Assembly (NCBI GenBank): GCA_021814835.1
Contig: JAKAHO010000021.1
Location: forward strand, 1 to 10,921
Direction: 5' to 3'
Length of the DNA: 10,921 nt
Origin: a bacterium
GTDB taxonomy: Bacteria; Patescibacteriota; Minisyncoccia; UBA6257; GWB1-50-10
In this document: in pieces, positions 1-5,443 of the stretch
Position numbering within the stretch: the stretch's first letter is position 1
Layout: each line of letters opens with the position of its first letter
The notes under the pieces: generated by a model
The model's database searches: none
What the model saw: only the letters and a program-made list of their open reading frames with translations
What the model was told of the DNA's origin: nothing
Program-made: the position numbers and the translations under genes

Positions 1-286
<286 letters not shown>

Positions 287-341
287 TTTACTGATGGACG
301 AATAGAACTTGCAATTACTTGAAATACGTGTAGAATCCAAT

Positions 342-460
342 ATACCAGTGATTTAATGTGACGTGCTCCACCTCTTCCCATTCCGAACAGAGAAGTGAAA
401 GCGTTACATCCCGATGATACTAGCTGTTTCGATGGCTTGGAAAGTAGGGTTTGCTGGTAT
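342..460 (+). rRNA. rrf: 5S ribosomal RNA
   Basis: The core CCCATTCCGAACAGAGAAG (377-395) is the conserved 5S loop B/C region. The ends ATACCAG (342-348) and CTGGTAT (454-460) are complementary and form helix I, giving a 119-nt RNA of normal length. It lies about 55 bp after the 23S end and is followed at once by a hairpin terminator, as expected for the last gene of an rRNA operon. Confidence 0.95.
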
Positions 461-479
461 TTTTGTATATAAAAAATAT

Positions 480-505
480 CCGCCCGCAGGGGCGGTTATT
501 TTGTT
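480..505. terminator. rRNA operon terminator, probably bidirectional
   Basis: CCGCCC (480-485), loop GCAG, GGGCGG (490-495) form a GC-rich stem followed by a T-rich run (496-506) on the plus strand. Flanking AT bases extend the stem past one mismatch. On the minus strand the same hairpin is followed by ATATTTTTTATA, so it can also end the transcript of the minus-strand NADH dehydrogenase gene that points toward it. Confidence 0.85.
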
Positions 506-512
506 TGCGCGC

Positions 513-518
513 TATAAT
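513..518 (+). promoter_or_regulatory. -10 box for the 24-residue ORF (leaderless type)
   Basis: A perfect TATAAT lies 8 nt before the ATG at 527, so a transcript started at the usual distance would begin at or within a couple of bases of the start codon. No convincing -35 is visible; the region upstream is the terminator stem. The same geometry recurs at 1845-1864, 5359-5364 and 7205-7210. Confidence 0.5.
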
Positions 519-526
519 GAAATCAA

Positions 527-601
527 ATGATGCTCATTTTTGGCGCGCTTGCAGCAATCGGTTTCGTTGCGTTTATCGTGTATATCGTCAACGAGAAGTA
601 A
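527..601 (+). CDS. Possible 24-residue single-span membrane peptide
   Basis: The frame starts with two ATG codons and ends with TAA. It encodes an almost entirely hydrophobic stretch of about 20 residues followed by a polar NEK tail, which is the pattern of a single transmembrane microprotein. Support for it being real is the perfect TATAAT 8 nt before the ATG, its tight fit between the rRNA terminator and the convergent gene ending at 606, and a composition consistent with a membrane span. No Shine-Dalgarno is present. There is no recognisable family, and an ORF this short could arise by chance, so I rate it as plausible only. If it is a gene, it would sit in the cytoplasmic membrane with its C-terminus probably cytoplasmic. 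Confidence 0.4.
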   Translation: MMLIFGALAAIGFVAFIVYIVNEK

Positions 602-605
602 AACG

Positions 606-1844
606 CTAAAACGTAAGCGAGCTCTTAAACCATGCGGCAATAGCAGTGCCGAAGGGCATAATCGAGAGGAAGTAATTGAGCTCAATTAAATGCGAGAAGG
701 TGTGCGCAATCCAACCCTGAATAATAAACGGGCCTACTTTTGTTATCGCATACTTTCCACCGACAGGAATAACATACGGCGTATCAACATAGGGCGAGGG
801 GCTTCGTCGCGCCTTTACGGGAAGGTTCTCCGCCTTTTCGATTTCGCCGAGCATATGATTCGCGGCGATTTCGGACTCAACAATCGCGTGCCTCGCACGC
901 GCAGGTGCAGTCAGGTCCCTATCTTCATCGTGGAAGTAGGCAACGTCGCCGATAGCGTAGACGTGGGTTTCTACGGGAGAGCCCTCCTTTGCGTACTGAC
1001 AGCGCGCAAACTCATCCACAACAATTGCTCCGCGCGCACTCTTTCTGAAGGGAAGCGCGTTCGTTACTTTATTGGCGCGTACGCCCCCCGTCCAGAGCAG
1101 TACATCAAAATATATCTTTTCGCCGCTCTCAAGAACAAGTGCGGTATCGGTCGCCCGCGTGACGCGCTCCCGCGTCACCACATGCACACCCAGTTTCTCA
1201 AGTTTTTCTTTTACAATATCGGCGATGCGAGCATCGAAGTCCGAGAGTATGCGGTCATGCGGGTCAAGAAGCGAAATTTGAAACTTCAGATTCCGCATCT
1301 GAATTTCCGCGGCGACTTCGACGCCCGTGGGGCCGCCCCCTACAACGGTTATATGCGAAGACTCTCCGTCCTGCACGTCCTTAAGAGATGCAATTGCCTT
1401 ACGGATTGAAAGCGCGTCATCAATTGTTTTTAAGGGGCGCGCATACCGTTCAATTCCCGGTATATCAAAATAGTGCGTTTCTGAACCCGTCGCGAGAATA
1501 AGGTATTCGTAGGGCAGTTCTTGAGATTGCAGATGCACAGAACGGCGTTCGGGGTCTATACGGATAATTGAGTCTTCCTTGAATTCGATGTGCTCCCGCT
1601 CGAGAAGTGCGCGAAGAGGGAAGCTGATTGCGTTGCGGATGGCGTCGGCACGGACGGAAGCTTCGGGCACTGCAGCCACCTCGTAAATGCGCGGAGTAAA
1701 CACGTGTGCCGTATGGCGGTCGACAAGAATTACCTTATAGCGGTCCTGCAATTTATTTTTCTGCAGCTCGCGCGAAATGCGTTGTGCCGCGTGTACGCCT
1801 CCAAAACCGCCTCCAAGCACCACGATATTTTTAAGCGAATCCAT
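606..1844 (-). CDS. ndh: NAD(P)/FAD-dependent oxidoreductase, type II NADH dehydrogenase-like
   Basis: The 412-residue protein has the two-Rossmann-fold architecture of NDH-2 enzymes, which pass electrons from NADH through FAD to membrane quinone without pumping protons. Visible motifs are the FAD dinucleotide-binding GGGFGG at residues 11-16, LATGS near 117-121, the NADH-binding GGGPTGVE at 169-176, and the second FAD motif YAIGD at 296-300. The C-terminal 50 residues (from about 360) contain amphipathic and hydrophobic stretches like the membrane-association region of NDH-2. Length is normal. The ATG at 1844 lies 8 nt after a perfect TATAAT on its strand and there is no Shine-Dalgarno, which suggests a leaderless mRNA. 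It is divergent from pgk with only 20 bp between the start codons. The exact electron acceptor cannot be told from sequence; a relative such as sulfide:quinone or ferredoxin reductase is less likely but possible. Confidence 0.88.
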   Translation of the reverse strand: MDSLKNIVVLGGGFGGVHAAQRISRELQKNKLQDRYKVILVDRHTAHVFTPRIYEVAAVPEASVRADAIRNAISFPLRALLEREHIEFKEDSIIRIDPERRSVHLQSQELPYEYLILATGSETHYFDIPGIERYARPLKTIDDALSIRKAIASLKDVQDGESSHITVVGGGPTGVEVAAEIQMRNLKFQISLLDPHDRILSDFDARIADIVKEKLEKLGVHVVTRERVTRATDTALVLESGEKIYFDVLLWTGGVRANKVTNALPFRKSARGAIVVDEFARCQYAKEGSPVETHVYAIGDVAYFHDEDRDLTAPARARHAIVESEIAANHMLGEIEKAENLPVKARRSPSPYVDTPYVIPVGGKYAITKVGPFIIQGWIAHTFSHLIELNYFLSIMPFGTAIAAWFKSSLTF

Positions 1845-1848
1845 TACA

Positions 1849-1858
1849 TGGTATTATA
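1849..1858. promoter_or_regulatory. Overlapping divergent -10 boxes between ndh and pgk
   Basis: Only 20 bp (1845-1864) separate the two start codons. On the minus strand, TATAAT (1858 to 1853) ends 8 nt before the ndh ATG. On the plus strand, TGG-TATTAT (1849-1857, an extended -10 of the TGn type) ends 7 nt before the pgk ATG. The two -10 boxes share the same bases, so polymerase can use this site in only one direction at a time, and both mRNAs would be leaderless or nearly so. Any -35 contacts must fall inside the opposite gene's coding region. Confidence 0.65.
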
Positions 1859-1864
1859 ACGCAC

Positions 1865-2977
1865 ATGGCACATTTTCTGAATGATACGATTGCAAAACGA
1901 TATAAAGGTCATGTTGCTATTGTCCGCATCGATTTGAATATCGATAAAGATTCGGTAGAGGGATTATATCGCCTGCGTTCGGCCGTCCCCTCGATAAAAC
2001 TTCTGCGCAAGCACGATGTGCGCGTGGTGCTCGTGAGTCACCGCGGCCGTCCGAACGGTGTGGAGCGCCAGTTAACGCTCAAGCCGTTTGCCGAACTTAT
2101 AAAGAAAGAAATCGGGGAGTCCATAAAATTCCTGCCCACGTTTGATTTTGAAGAATTGCGGGAAGAGATTTCTTCAAGCAAAGACTCCGTATTTCTCCTC
2201 GAAAATATCCGCTTCCTGAGGGGCGAGGAGGAGAATGATGTCCGTCTTGCAAAACAGCTCGCTACGCTTGGGGAAGTGTTTATTAACGAAGCGTTTGCGG
2301 TCTCGCATCGCGCGCATGCCTCGGTGCACGCGCTCGCGAAACTCCTACCCTCATTCGGCGGATTGCAGTTAGAGAAGGAGGTTGCAGCGCTCAGCGGTGC
2401 CGTGAAGCGCGCAGAACACCCGCTCGTATTCATTCTTGGCGGCGCAAAGATTGCGGACAAACTTCCGCTCTTTAAGCACTTCTGGAAGGAAGCGGATATC
2501 TTTTTGGCGGGCGGAGGCCCCGGCAACACGCTTCTCGCCGCACAGGGTATTCCTATGCACGATTCGCTCTATGACAAGGAGTTGGTGCCTCACGTAAAGA
2601 AGTATGCATTCGCGGCGAAAGTGCTCACGCCATCCGATGCGCGTTGCGACGGCTCAAAACTGCTTGATATCGGCGACGGAACAGCCGAAGAGTATGCGGA
2701 AATTATCCATGCGGCAAAAACCATCATTTGGAACGGTCCCATGGGTCTCTATGAAAAGAAGGCCTACGCAAAAGGCACGGCGGCGCTCTGGAATGCGATT
2801 TTGAACAACAAGAAGGCGCGGGTAATCGTAGGCGGCGGTGAGACTATTGCATCACTCAGTACCGTCAAAAAGAACCCAACGTCCATGCCGAAAAACGTCT
2901 TCCTCTCGACGGGAGGGGGCGCCATGTTAGAATATCTTGCCGGCGAGAAACTTCCCGGCATTGCGGTACTTAAATAA
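1865..2977 (+). CDS. pgk: Phosphoglycerate kinase
   Basis: Cytoplasmic glycolytic enzyme that transfers a phosphate between 1,3-bisphosphoglycerate and ADP to make ATP and 3-phosphoglycerate. Family motifs run in the expected order: VRIDLN (20-25, usually VDFN), SHRGRP (58-63), ENIRF (113-117), NEAFAVSHRAH (141-151), GGAKIADK (192-199), WNGPMG (289-294), GGGETIA (323-329) and the ADP-loop STGGGA (348-353). At 370 residues it is shorter than the usual 390-415. The usually invariant DAFG before the SxHRAH motif reads EAFA, a conservative but notable change. The ATG at 1865 follows an extended -10 by 7 nt with no Shine-Dalgarno. It is the first gene of a plus-strand cluster; the next gene starts 3 nt after its stop, at the edge of an inverted-repeat element. 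Confidence 0.96.
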   Translation: MAHFLNDTIAKRYKGHVAIVRIDLNIDKDSVEGLYRLRSAVPSIKLLRKHDVRVVLVSHRGRPNGVERQLTLKPFAELIKKEIGESIKFLPTFDFEELREEISSSKDSVFLLENIRFLRGEEENDVRLAKQLATLGEVFINEAFAVSHRAHASVHALAKLLPSFGGLQLEKEVAALSGAVKRAEHPLVFILGGAKIADKLPLFKHFWKEADIFLAGGGPGNTLLAAQGIPMHDSLYDKELVPHVKKYAFAAKVLTPSDARCDGSKLLDIGDGTAEEYAEIIHAAKTIIWNGPMGLYEKKAYAKGTAALWNAILNNKKARVIVGGGETIASLSTVKKNPTSMPKNVFLSTGGGAMLEYLAGEKLPGIAVLK

Positions 2978-2979
2978 AA

Positions 2980-3264
2980 ATGAATCCCGTTAGAGACGAT
3001 GAGTATTATTACGTCTATGTCTTGCGAAGTGTTAAAATTGGAAGGCTATACACGGGTTATACTAACGATCTACGGAAACGTTTAAGAGAGCATAATGAAA
3101 ACAAGAGTAAATATACGAAAAACAAAGGACCATACGAATTAATATATTATGAAGCTTCAAAAAATGAGGAAGATGCAAGGTCGCGAGAACAATATCTTAA
3201 ATCAGGAATGGGTAAGCGATTTCTCAAGAATCGTCTTAAACGTTTCCTGTCTCTAACGGGATGA
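2980..3264 (+). CDS. GIY-YIG family nuclease inside a terminal-inverted-repeat element
   Basis: A 94-residue single-domain GIY-YIG endonuclease of the UPF0213/UvrC-N type. Visible motifs are YVYVL (11-15, the GIY strand), YTGYT (24-28, the YIG strand), the catalytic Arg in RKRL (R34), His38, and the metal-binding Glu70 in REQYLK. All expected catalytic residues appear present, so it is probably an active DNA nuclease. Both ends of the ORF lie in a perfect 14-bp inverted repeat: the left arm encodes the residues NPVRD after the start Met, and the right arm encodes the last residues SLTG and the stop. The ATG follows the pgk stop by 2 nt, and the TGA overlaps the ATG of the next gene (ATGA, 3261-3264). 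It lacks a Shine-Dalgarno and may rely on translational coupling. Its codons are more A/T-rich by eye than those of pgk. Candidate roles are mobility or homing of the repeat element; a housekeeping DNA-repair role cannot be excluded. Confidence 0.9.
   Translation: MNPVRDDEYYYVYVLRSVKIGRLYTGYTNDLRKRLREHNENKSKYTKNKGPYELIYYEASKNEEDARSREQYLKSGMGKRFLKNRLKRFLSLTG
2984..3262. mobile_element. Putative GIY-YIG mobile element with 14-bp terminal inverted repeats
   Basis: ATCCCGTTAGAGAC (2984-2997) is the exact reverse complement of GTCTCTAACGGGAT (3249-3262). The repeats enclose almost exactly the GIY-YIG ORF. Both ends are flanked by ATGA (2980-2983, and 3261-3264 overlapping the right arm). The same arrangement with the same core occurs at 4097-4215. 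The nuclease gene plus terminal repeats suggests a small autonomous element. No transposase is present, and the mechanism is unknown to me. Confidence 0.6.
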
Positions 3265-4106
3265 AAAAAATTGCGGTTATCTACCACATTAATTGTCCGG
3301 ATGGTTTTACTGCGGCATGGGCGGCATGGAAAAAATTCGGAAACAAAGCGGATTACTACCCCGTAGAGCCCCGCGCGTTGCCTAACACCAATCTCTCAGG
3401 AAGAGACATCTATATTCTTGACAACAGCATCTCAAAAGAAGATATGGAGATGTTGGAAAAAAAGAAGAGCAGGGTTACGGTGATTGACCACCATTTCAGC
3501 TCAGAAGGGGACGTGAAGGAGGCGCCCAATTATGTATTTGATAACGAACATTCGGGCGCAGTGCTTGCGTGGGAGTATTTTCACCCGAAGAAGCCGATGC
3601 CACTGTATCTCAAAAATGTTGAGGACATAGATCTTTGGCGCTTTAAGGTGCCGCACACGCGTGAGCTTGGTATAGTGGCCAATCTCACAAGGTATGATTT
3701 TAAGGAGTGGGGTAAGCTTATCGCCTCGGTTGAGCATCCCGAAAAAAGAAAAAAGCTGATTGAACAGGGGAAGCTTCTTATACGATATAATACTGAACTT
3801 ATTCGCAGGCTTGTTGAGAATGCGTATCCGGTAGAGTTTCTCGGACATAAAGCATATGCGGTGAACTCGCCCATTTTGCAGTCCGAAACGGGGAATGTGC
3901 TCTCAATGAAAAAAGCGCCCGTTGCAATTCTTTGGTATGAACGGAACGGCAGGCGGAGGTTCAGCATCCGTTCCAATGGAACGGTTGATGTCGCGGCGCT
4001 TGCGGCAAAGTTGGGAGGTGGAGGACATAAGTCAGCTGCAGGTTTCGTAACGCTCACTACGGACCCATTCCCGTGGAAAGTTTTAAAGCAGAATGAATCC
4101 CGTTAG
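3261..4106 (+). CDS. DHH-family phosphoesterase (DHH-DHHA1)
   Basis: A 281-residue member of the DHH superfamily, cytoplasmic Mn-dependent phosphoesterases that degrade short oligonucleotides or cyclic dinucleotides. Metal-binding motifs in order are HINCPDGF (9-16, motif I), LDNS (53-56), the name-giving DHH (76-78 in VIDHHF), and EDIDLW (121-126, motif IV). The C-terminal DHHA1 substrate-binding signature GGGGHKSAAGF lies at 252-262. The domain set fits nano-RNase/RecJ-like proteins; the exact substrate cannot be assigned. Its start codon lies within the right inverted repeat of the GIY-YIG element, overlapping that gene's stop. Its last residues (ESR) and TAG stop are encoded by the left repeat arm of the second element, so the native C-terminus may have been altered by insertion. 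No Shine-Dalgarno precedes the ATG. Confidence 0.9.
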   Translation: MKKIAVIYHINCPDGFTAAWAAWKKFGNKADYYPVEPRALPNTNLSGRDIYILDNSISKEDMEMLEKKKSRVTVIDHHFSSEGDVKEAPNYVFDNEHSGAVLAWEYFHPKKPMPLYLKNVEDIDLWRFKVPHTRELGIVANLTRYDFKEWGKLIASVEHPEKRKKLIEQGKLLIRYNTELIRRLVENAYPVEFLGHKAYAVNSPILQSETGNVLSMKKAPVAILWYERNGRRRFSIRSNGTVDVAALAAKLGGGGHKSAAGFVTLTTDPFPWKVLKQNESR

Positions 4107-4215
4107 AAGCTGCGATTGCTCTATGCCCATGCAAATACTTTCAAGAATAAACAGTCGTTCAAATATATCAATTTATCGTGCATGGCACTTCATCGCGATC
4201 TGCTTCTAACGGGAT
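4097..4215. mobile_element. MITE-like 119-bp palindromic element sharing the GIY-YIG element's termini
   Basis: ATCCCGTTAGAAGC (4097-4110) is the exact reverse complement of GCTTCTAACGGGAT (4202-4215). Inner blocks also pair: GCGAT (4112-4116) with ATCGC near 4192-4196, and CCATGCA (around 4128-4134) with TGCATGG (around 4179-4185). The whole segment could therefore fold as one long interrupted hairpin. It has no supported ORF. The core and both outer flanks (ATGA on the left, ATGAAAA on the right) are the same as in the 2984-3262 element. The left arm supplies the DHH stop codon and the right arm the RNase HI start codon. Confidence 0.6.
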
Positions 4216-4630
4216 GAAAAGTAACATCATTATTTATACCGACGGAGGCGCGAGAGGAAACCCGGGCCCCGCGGCAATCGGCGTTGTGATAGGCGCGGAC
4301 TTTGAACACGGAGAATATATCGGTGACACGACGAACAATGTTGCCGAGTATAAAGCGCTTCTCTACGCGTTGAAACACGTGAAGCGCGCGACGGGTATTG
4401 AGGATGTGTCAAAAGCGAATCTCGAAATCCGTATGGATAGCGAACTCATCGTGAAACAGATGAAAGGGGAGTATAAGGTGAAAAACGAAGGTTTGCGGGA
4501 AATATTTTTAGAAGTGCAAAAACTTATTCCGCATTATCACTCTGTTTCATTCGTCCATATTCCAAGGGAAAAGAATAAACGCGCCGATGCGATGGTGAAT
4601 AAGGCGCTTGATGCGCGCGCAAATTATTGA
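4214..4630 (+). CDS. rnhA: Ribonuclease HI (compact, handle-less type)
   Basis: Cleaves the RNA strand of RNA-DNA hybrids, removing R-loops and primers. Counting from the ATG at 4214 the protein has 138 residues. The catalytic carboxylates are all visible: D10 in YTDGGARGNPG, E45 in NNVAEYKA, D75 in IRMDSEL and D125 in KRADAMV. The basic handle region of E. coli RNase HI is missing, as in the archaeal-type/YpdQ-like group. An in-frame ATG at 4178 would add 12 residues (MHGTSSRSASNG), but these are translated from the inverted-repeat element and are not conserved-looking. I prefer 4214, where the ATG falls exactly at the end of the repeat as it does for the DHH gene. It is the last gene of the pgk cluster, and its stop overlaps the -35 box of the next gene's promoter. 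Confidence 0.92.
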   Translation: MKSNIIIYTDGGARGNPGPAAIGVVIGADFEHGEYIGDTTNNVAEYKALLYALKHVKRATGIEDVSKANLEIRMDSELIVKQMKGEYKVKNEGLREIFLEVQKLIPHYHSVSFVHIPREKNKRADAMVNKALDARANY

Positions 4631-4655
4631 CAAAATAAGCAAGAGGGTTTATAAA
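4627..4655 (+). promoter_or_regulatory. Strong sigma-70 promoter for the 80-residue gene
   Basis: A perfect -35 TTGACA (4627-4632), a 17-bp spacer and TATAAA (4650-4655) make a near-consensus promoter. The -35 overlaps the RNase HI stop codon. Transcription should start near 4662, leaving a leader of about 64 nt before the ATG at 4726. Within the leader, CTTGG (4679-4683) and CCAAG (4689-4693) can form a small hairpin. Confidence 0.8.
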
Positions 4656-4670
4656 ATATTCAGTACTCCT

Positions 4671-4757
4671 ATGGCGTTCTTGGATTGGCCAAGAGCCGCA
4701 CAGGAGATTTTACAAGGAGGGCGCCATGGGGTGGTCCAACTGGTTTCCAGACGGTAA
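4671..4757 (+). other. Overlapping upstream ORF in the leader of the 80-residue gene
   Basis: An ATG about 9 nt after the predicted transcription start opens a 28-codon frame (beginning MAFLDWPRAAQ) that runs through the Shine-Dalgarno and start of the main gene, in the +1 frame relative to it, ending at TAA 4755-4757. It lacks a Shine-Dalgarno but sits close to the predicted 5' end, where this genome's leaderless-type genes start. It could be a regulatory uORF or chance; coding is not shown. Confidence 0.2.
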
Positions 4758-4968
4758 CGAAGAGAAAACGGTAAAGACAACCGTGAATGATGATGGTTCA
4801 ACCAAAGAGGAGTCACTTCGTACAAATGAAGGTAGCAAGCAGAATCATCAGCACACATGGGAGGACCGCGACCCTGCTGGGAAGTTGACGGGCGGCGGTG
4901 CTACTCCTGGCAAGTCGAGCGGTGACTCGGCGGAGAGGTCGAATGACTCCTCCAGCAAAAAGCGCTAA
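4726..4968 (+). CDS. Small hydrophilic hypothetical protein (80 residues)
   Basis: The ATG at 4726 is preceded by a full Shine-Dalgarno AAGGAGG (4714-4720) with 5-nt spacing, downstream of a near-consensus promoter, so high expression is likely. The protein begins with an aromatic MGWSNWFPDG segment (residues 1-10). It then becomes strongly polar: a charged/Thr-rich middle, a HQHTW histidine-tryptophan motif near residue 45, and a low-complexity Gly/Ser/Lys-rich C-terminal third ending SSSKKR. It has no signal peptide, transmembrane segment or family that I recognise, and the C-terminal half is probably disordered. It is monocistronic, closed by a strong terminator 11 bp after its stop. The combination of strong promoter, strong Shine-Dalgarno and short disordered product differs from the surrounding genes and recalls the gene at 9005-10090. 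Confidence 0.8.
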   Translation: MGWSNWFPDGNEEKTVKTTVNDDGSTKEESLRTNEGSKQNHQHTWEDRDPAGKLTGGGATPGKSSGDSAERSNDSSSKKR

Positions 4969-4977
4969 GGAGGATAA

Positions 4978-5001
4978 ATGCAGCATCACGGATTAGTGTG
5001 A
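4978..5001 (+). CDS. Seven-codon ORF inside the terminator hairpin
   Basis: A second perfect AAGGAGG (4967-4973) overlaps the TAA stop of the 80-residue gene and sits 4 nt before an ATG. The frame reads MQHHGLV and stops at TGA (4999-5001), entirely within the terminator stem. The spacing is suitable for initiation, so a ribosome could start here and disturb the hairpin. Whether it is translated is unknown. It may instead help ribosome capture or re-initiation at the end of the upstream gene. Confidence 0.3.
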   Translation: MQHHGLV

Positions 5002-5016
5002 TGCTGCTATTTTTTT
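4980..5016 (+). terminator. Intrinsic terminator of the 80-residue gene
   Basis: A perfect 10-bp stem, GCAGCATCAC (4980-4989) with GTGATGCTGC (4998-5007), an 8-nt loop, and the tail TATTTTTTT (5008-5016). The stem also encodes the last residues and stop of the convergent minus-strand gene, so the two genes share it at their 3' ends. The minus strand has no comparable T-run after the stem. Confidence 0.92.
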
Positions 5017-5352
5017 AAGTTCAGCGATAACCCCGTCCCTTGAACTAAACCTTCCATGTAAGTCACCTTCCGCAAAAATCATCACGTCAAGACAAAGTCC
5101 ACGCACATTGCGATTGAGGTTTGGTATTTCACTAACTACAAGAAAATACCGAGCCGCTTCCGGGTTATCAGTCTCAATAAGTTCAATGCCTTTTGAAAAA
5201 ATATTACCAAGCGGATTTGTATTATTTTCATTTCCCATTACATAGACAAGGACGCTCCTATATGCGGGGATTTGTTTTAATTCAGAAAATTCAACTGGAA
5301 TCGTTTTTAGAGCTTTGAGAAACGCTTCCTGCATTTCGCCGACTTGTTTCAT
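4993..5352 (-). CDS. Hypothetical cytoplasmic protein (119 residues)
   Basis: I do not recognise a family. The 119-residue product is mixed alpha/beta in character and has no signal peptide or clear membrane span. It has a helical N-terminal third (MKQVGEMQEAFLKALK) and hydrophobic strands such as YRSVLVYVM (about 31-39) and LDVMIFAEGD (about 88-97). The ATG at 5352 is chosen because a perfect TATAAT on this strand ends 6 nt upstream and no Shine-Dalgarno is present, as for other leaderless-type genes here. Its last codons and TAA stop lie within the terminator hairpin of the convergent 80-residue gene. It is transcribed away from the RNase P RNA gene. A real but uncharacterised gene is likely, given promoter placement and normal codon composition. 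Confidence 0.7.
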   Translation of the reverse strand: MKQVGEMQEAFLKALKTIPVEFSELKQIPAYRSVLVYVMGNENNTNPLGNIFSKGIELIETDNPEAARYFLVVSEIPNLNRNVRGLCLDVMIFAEGDLHGRFSSRDGVIAELKKIAASH

Positions 5353-5358
5353 AATTCT

Positions 5359-5364
5359 ATTATA
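5359..5364 (-). promoter_or_regulatory. -10 box of the 119-residue gene (leaderless type)
   Basis: ATTATA on the plus strand reads TATAAT on the minus strand and ends 6 nt before the ATG at 5352. The -35 region is AT-rich and not convincing. Transcription would start at or next to the start codon. Confidence 0.6.
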
Positions 5365-5410
5365 CTACGGTTTTGCTAATTAAATATATTTTGATGCCAT
5401 ACAATATTCC

Positions 5411-5439
5411 TTGATTTTTTCGCTAATTTGTGATACAGT
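5411..5439 (+). promoter_or_regulatory. Promoter of the RNase P RNA gene
   Basis: TTGATT (5411-5416), a 17-bp spacer and TACAGT (5434-5439), with TGA directly before the -10 (extended -10 type). The predicted start near 5446 coincides with the 5' strand of the RNase P RNA helix P1. Confidence 0.7.
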
Positions 5440-5443
5440 GTAT

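Noticed and set aside
690..1409. Plus-strand ORF of 239 codons opposite ndh
   Set aside because: Antisense shadow of a clear flavoprotein gene; the product shows no recognisable domain.
4178..4213. N-terminal extension of RNase HI from the ATG at 4178
   Set aside because: The 12 residues derive from the inverted-repeat element and RNase HI folds start at the residues following the ATG at 4214.
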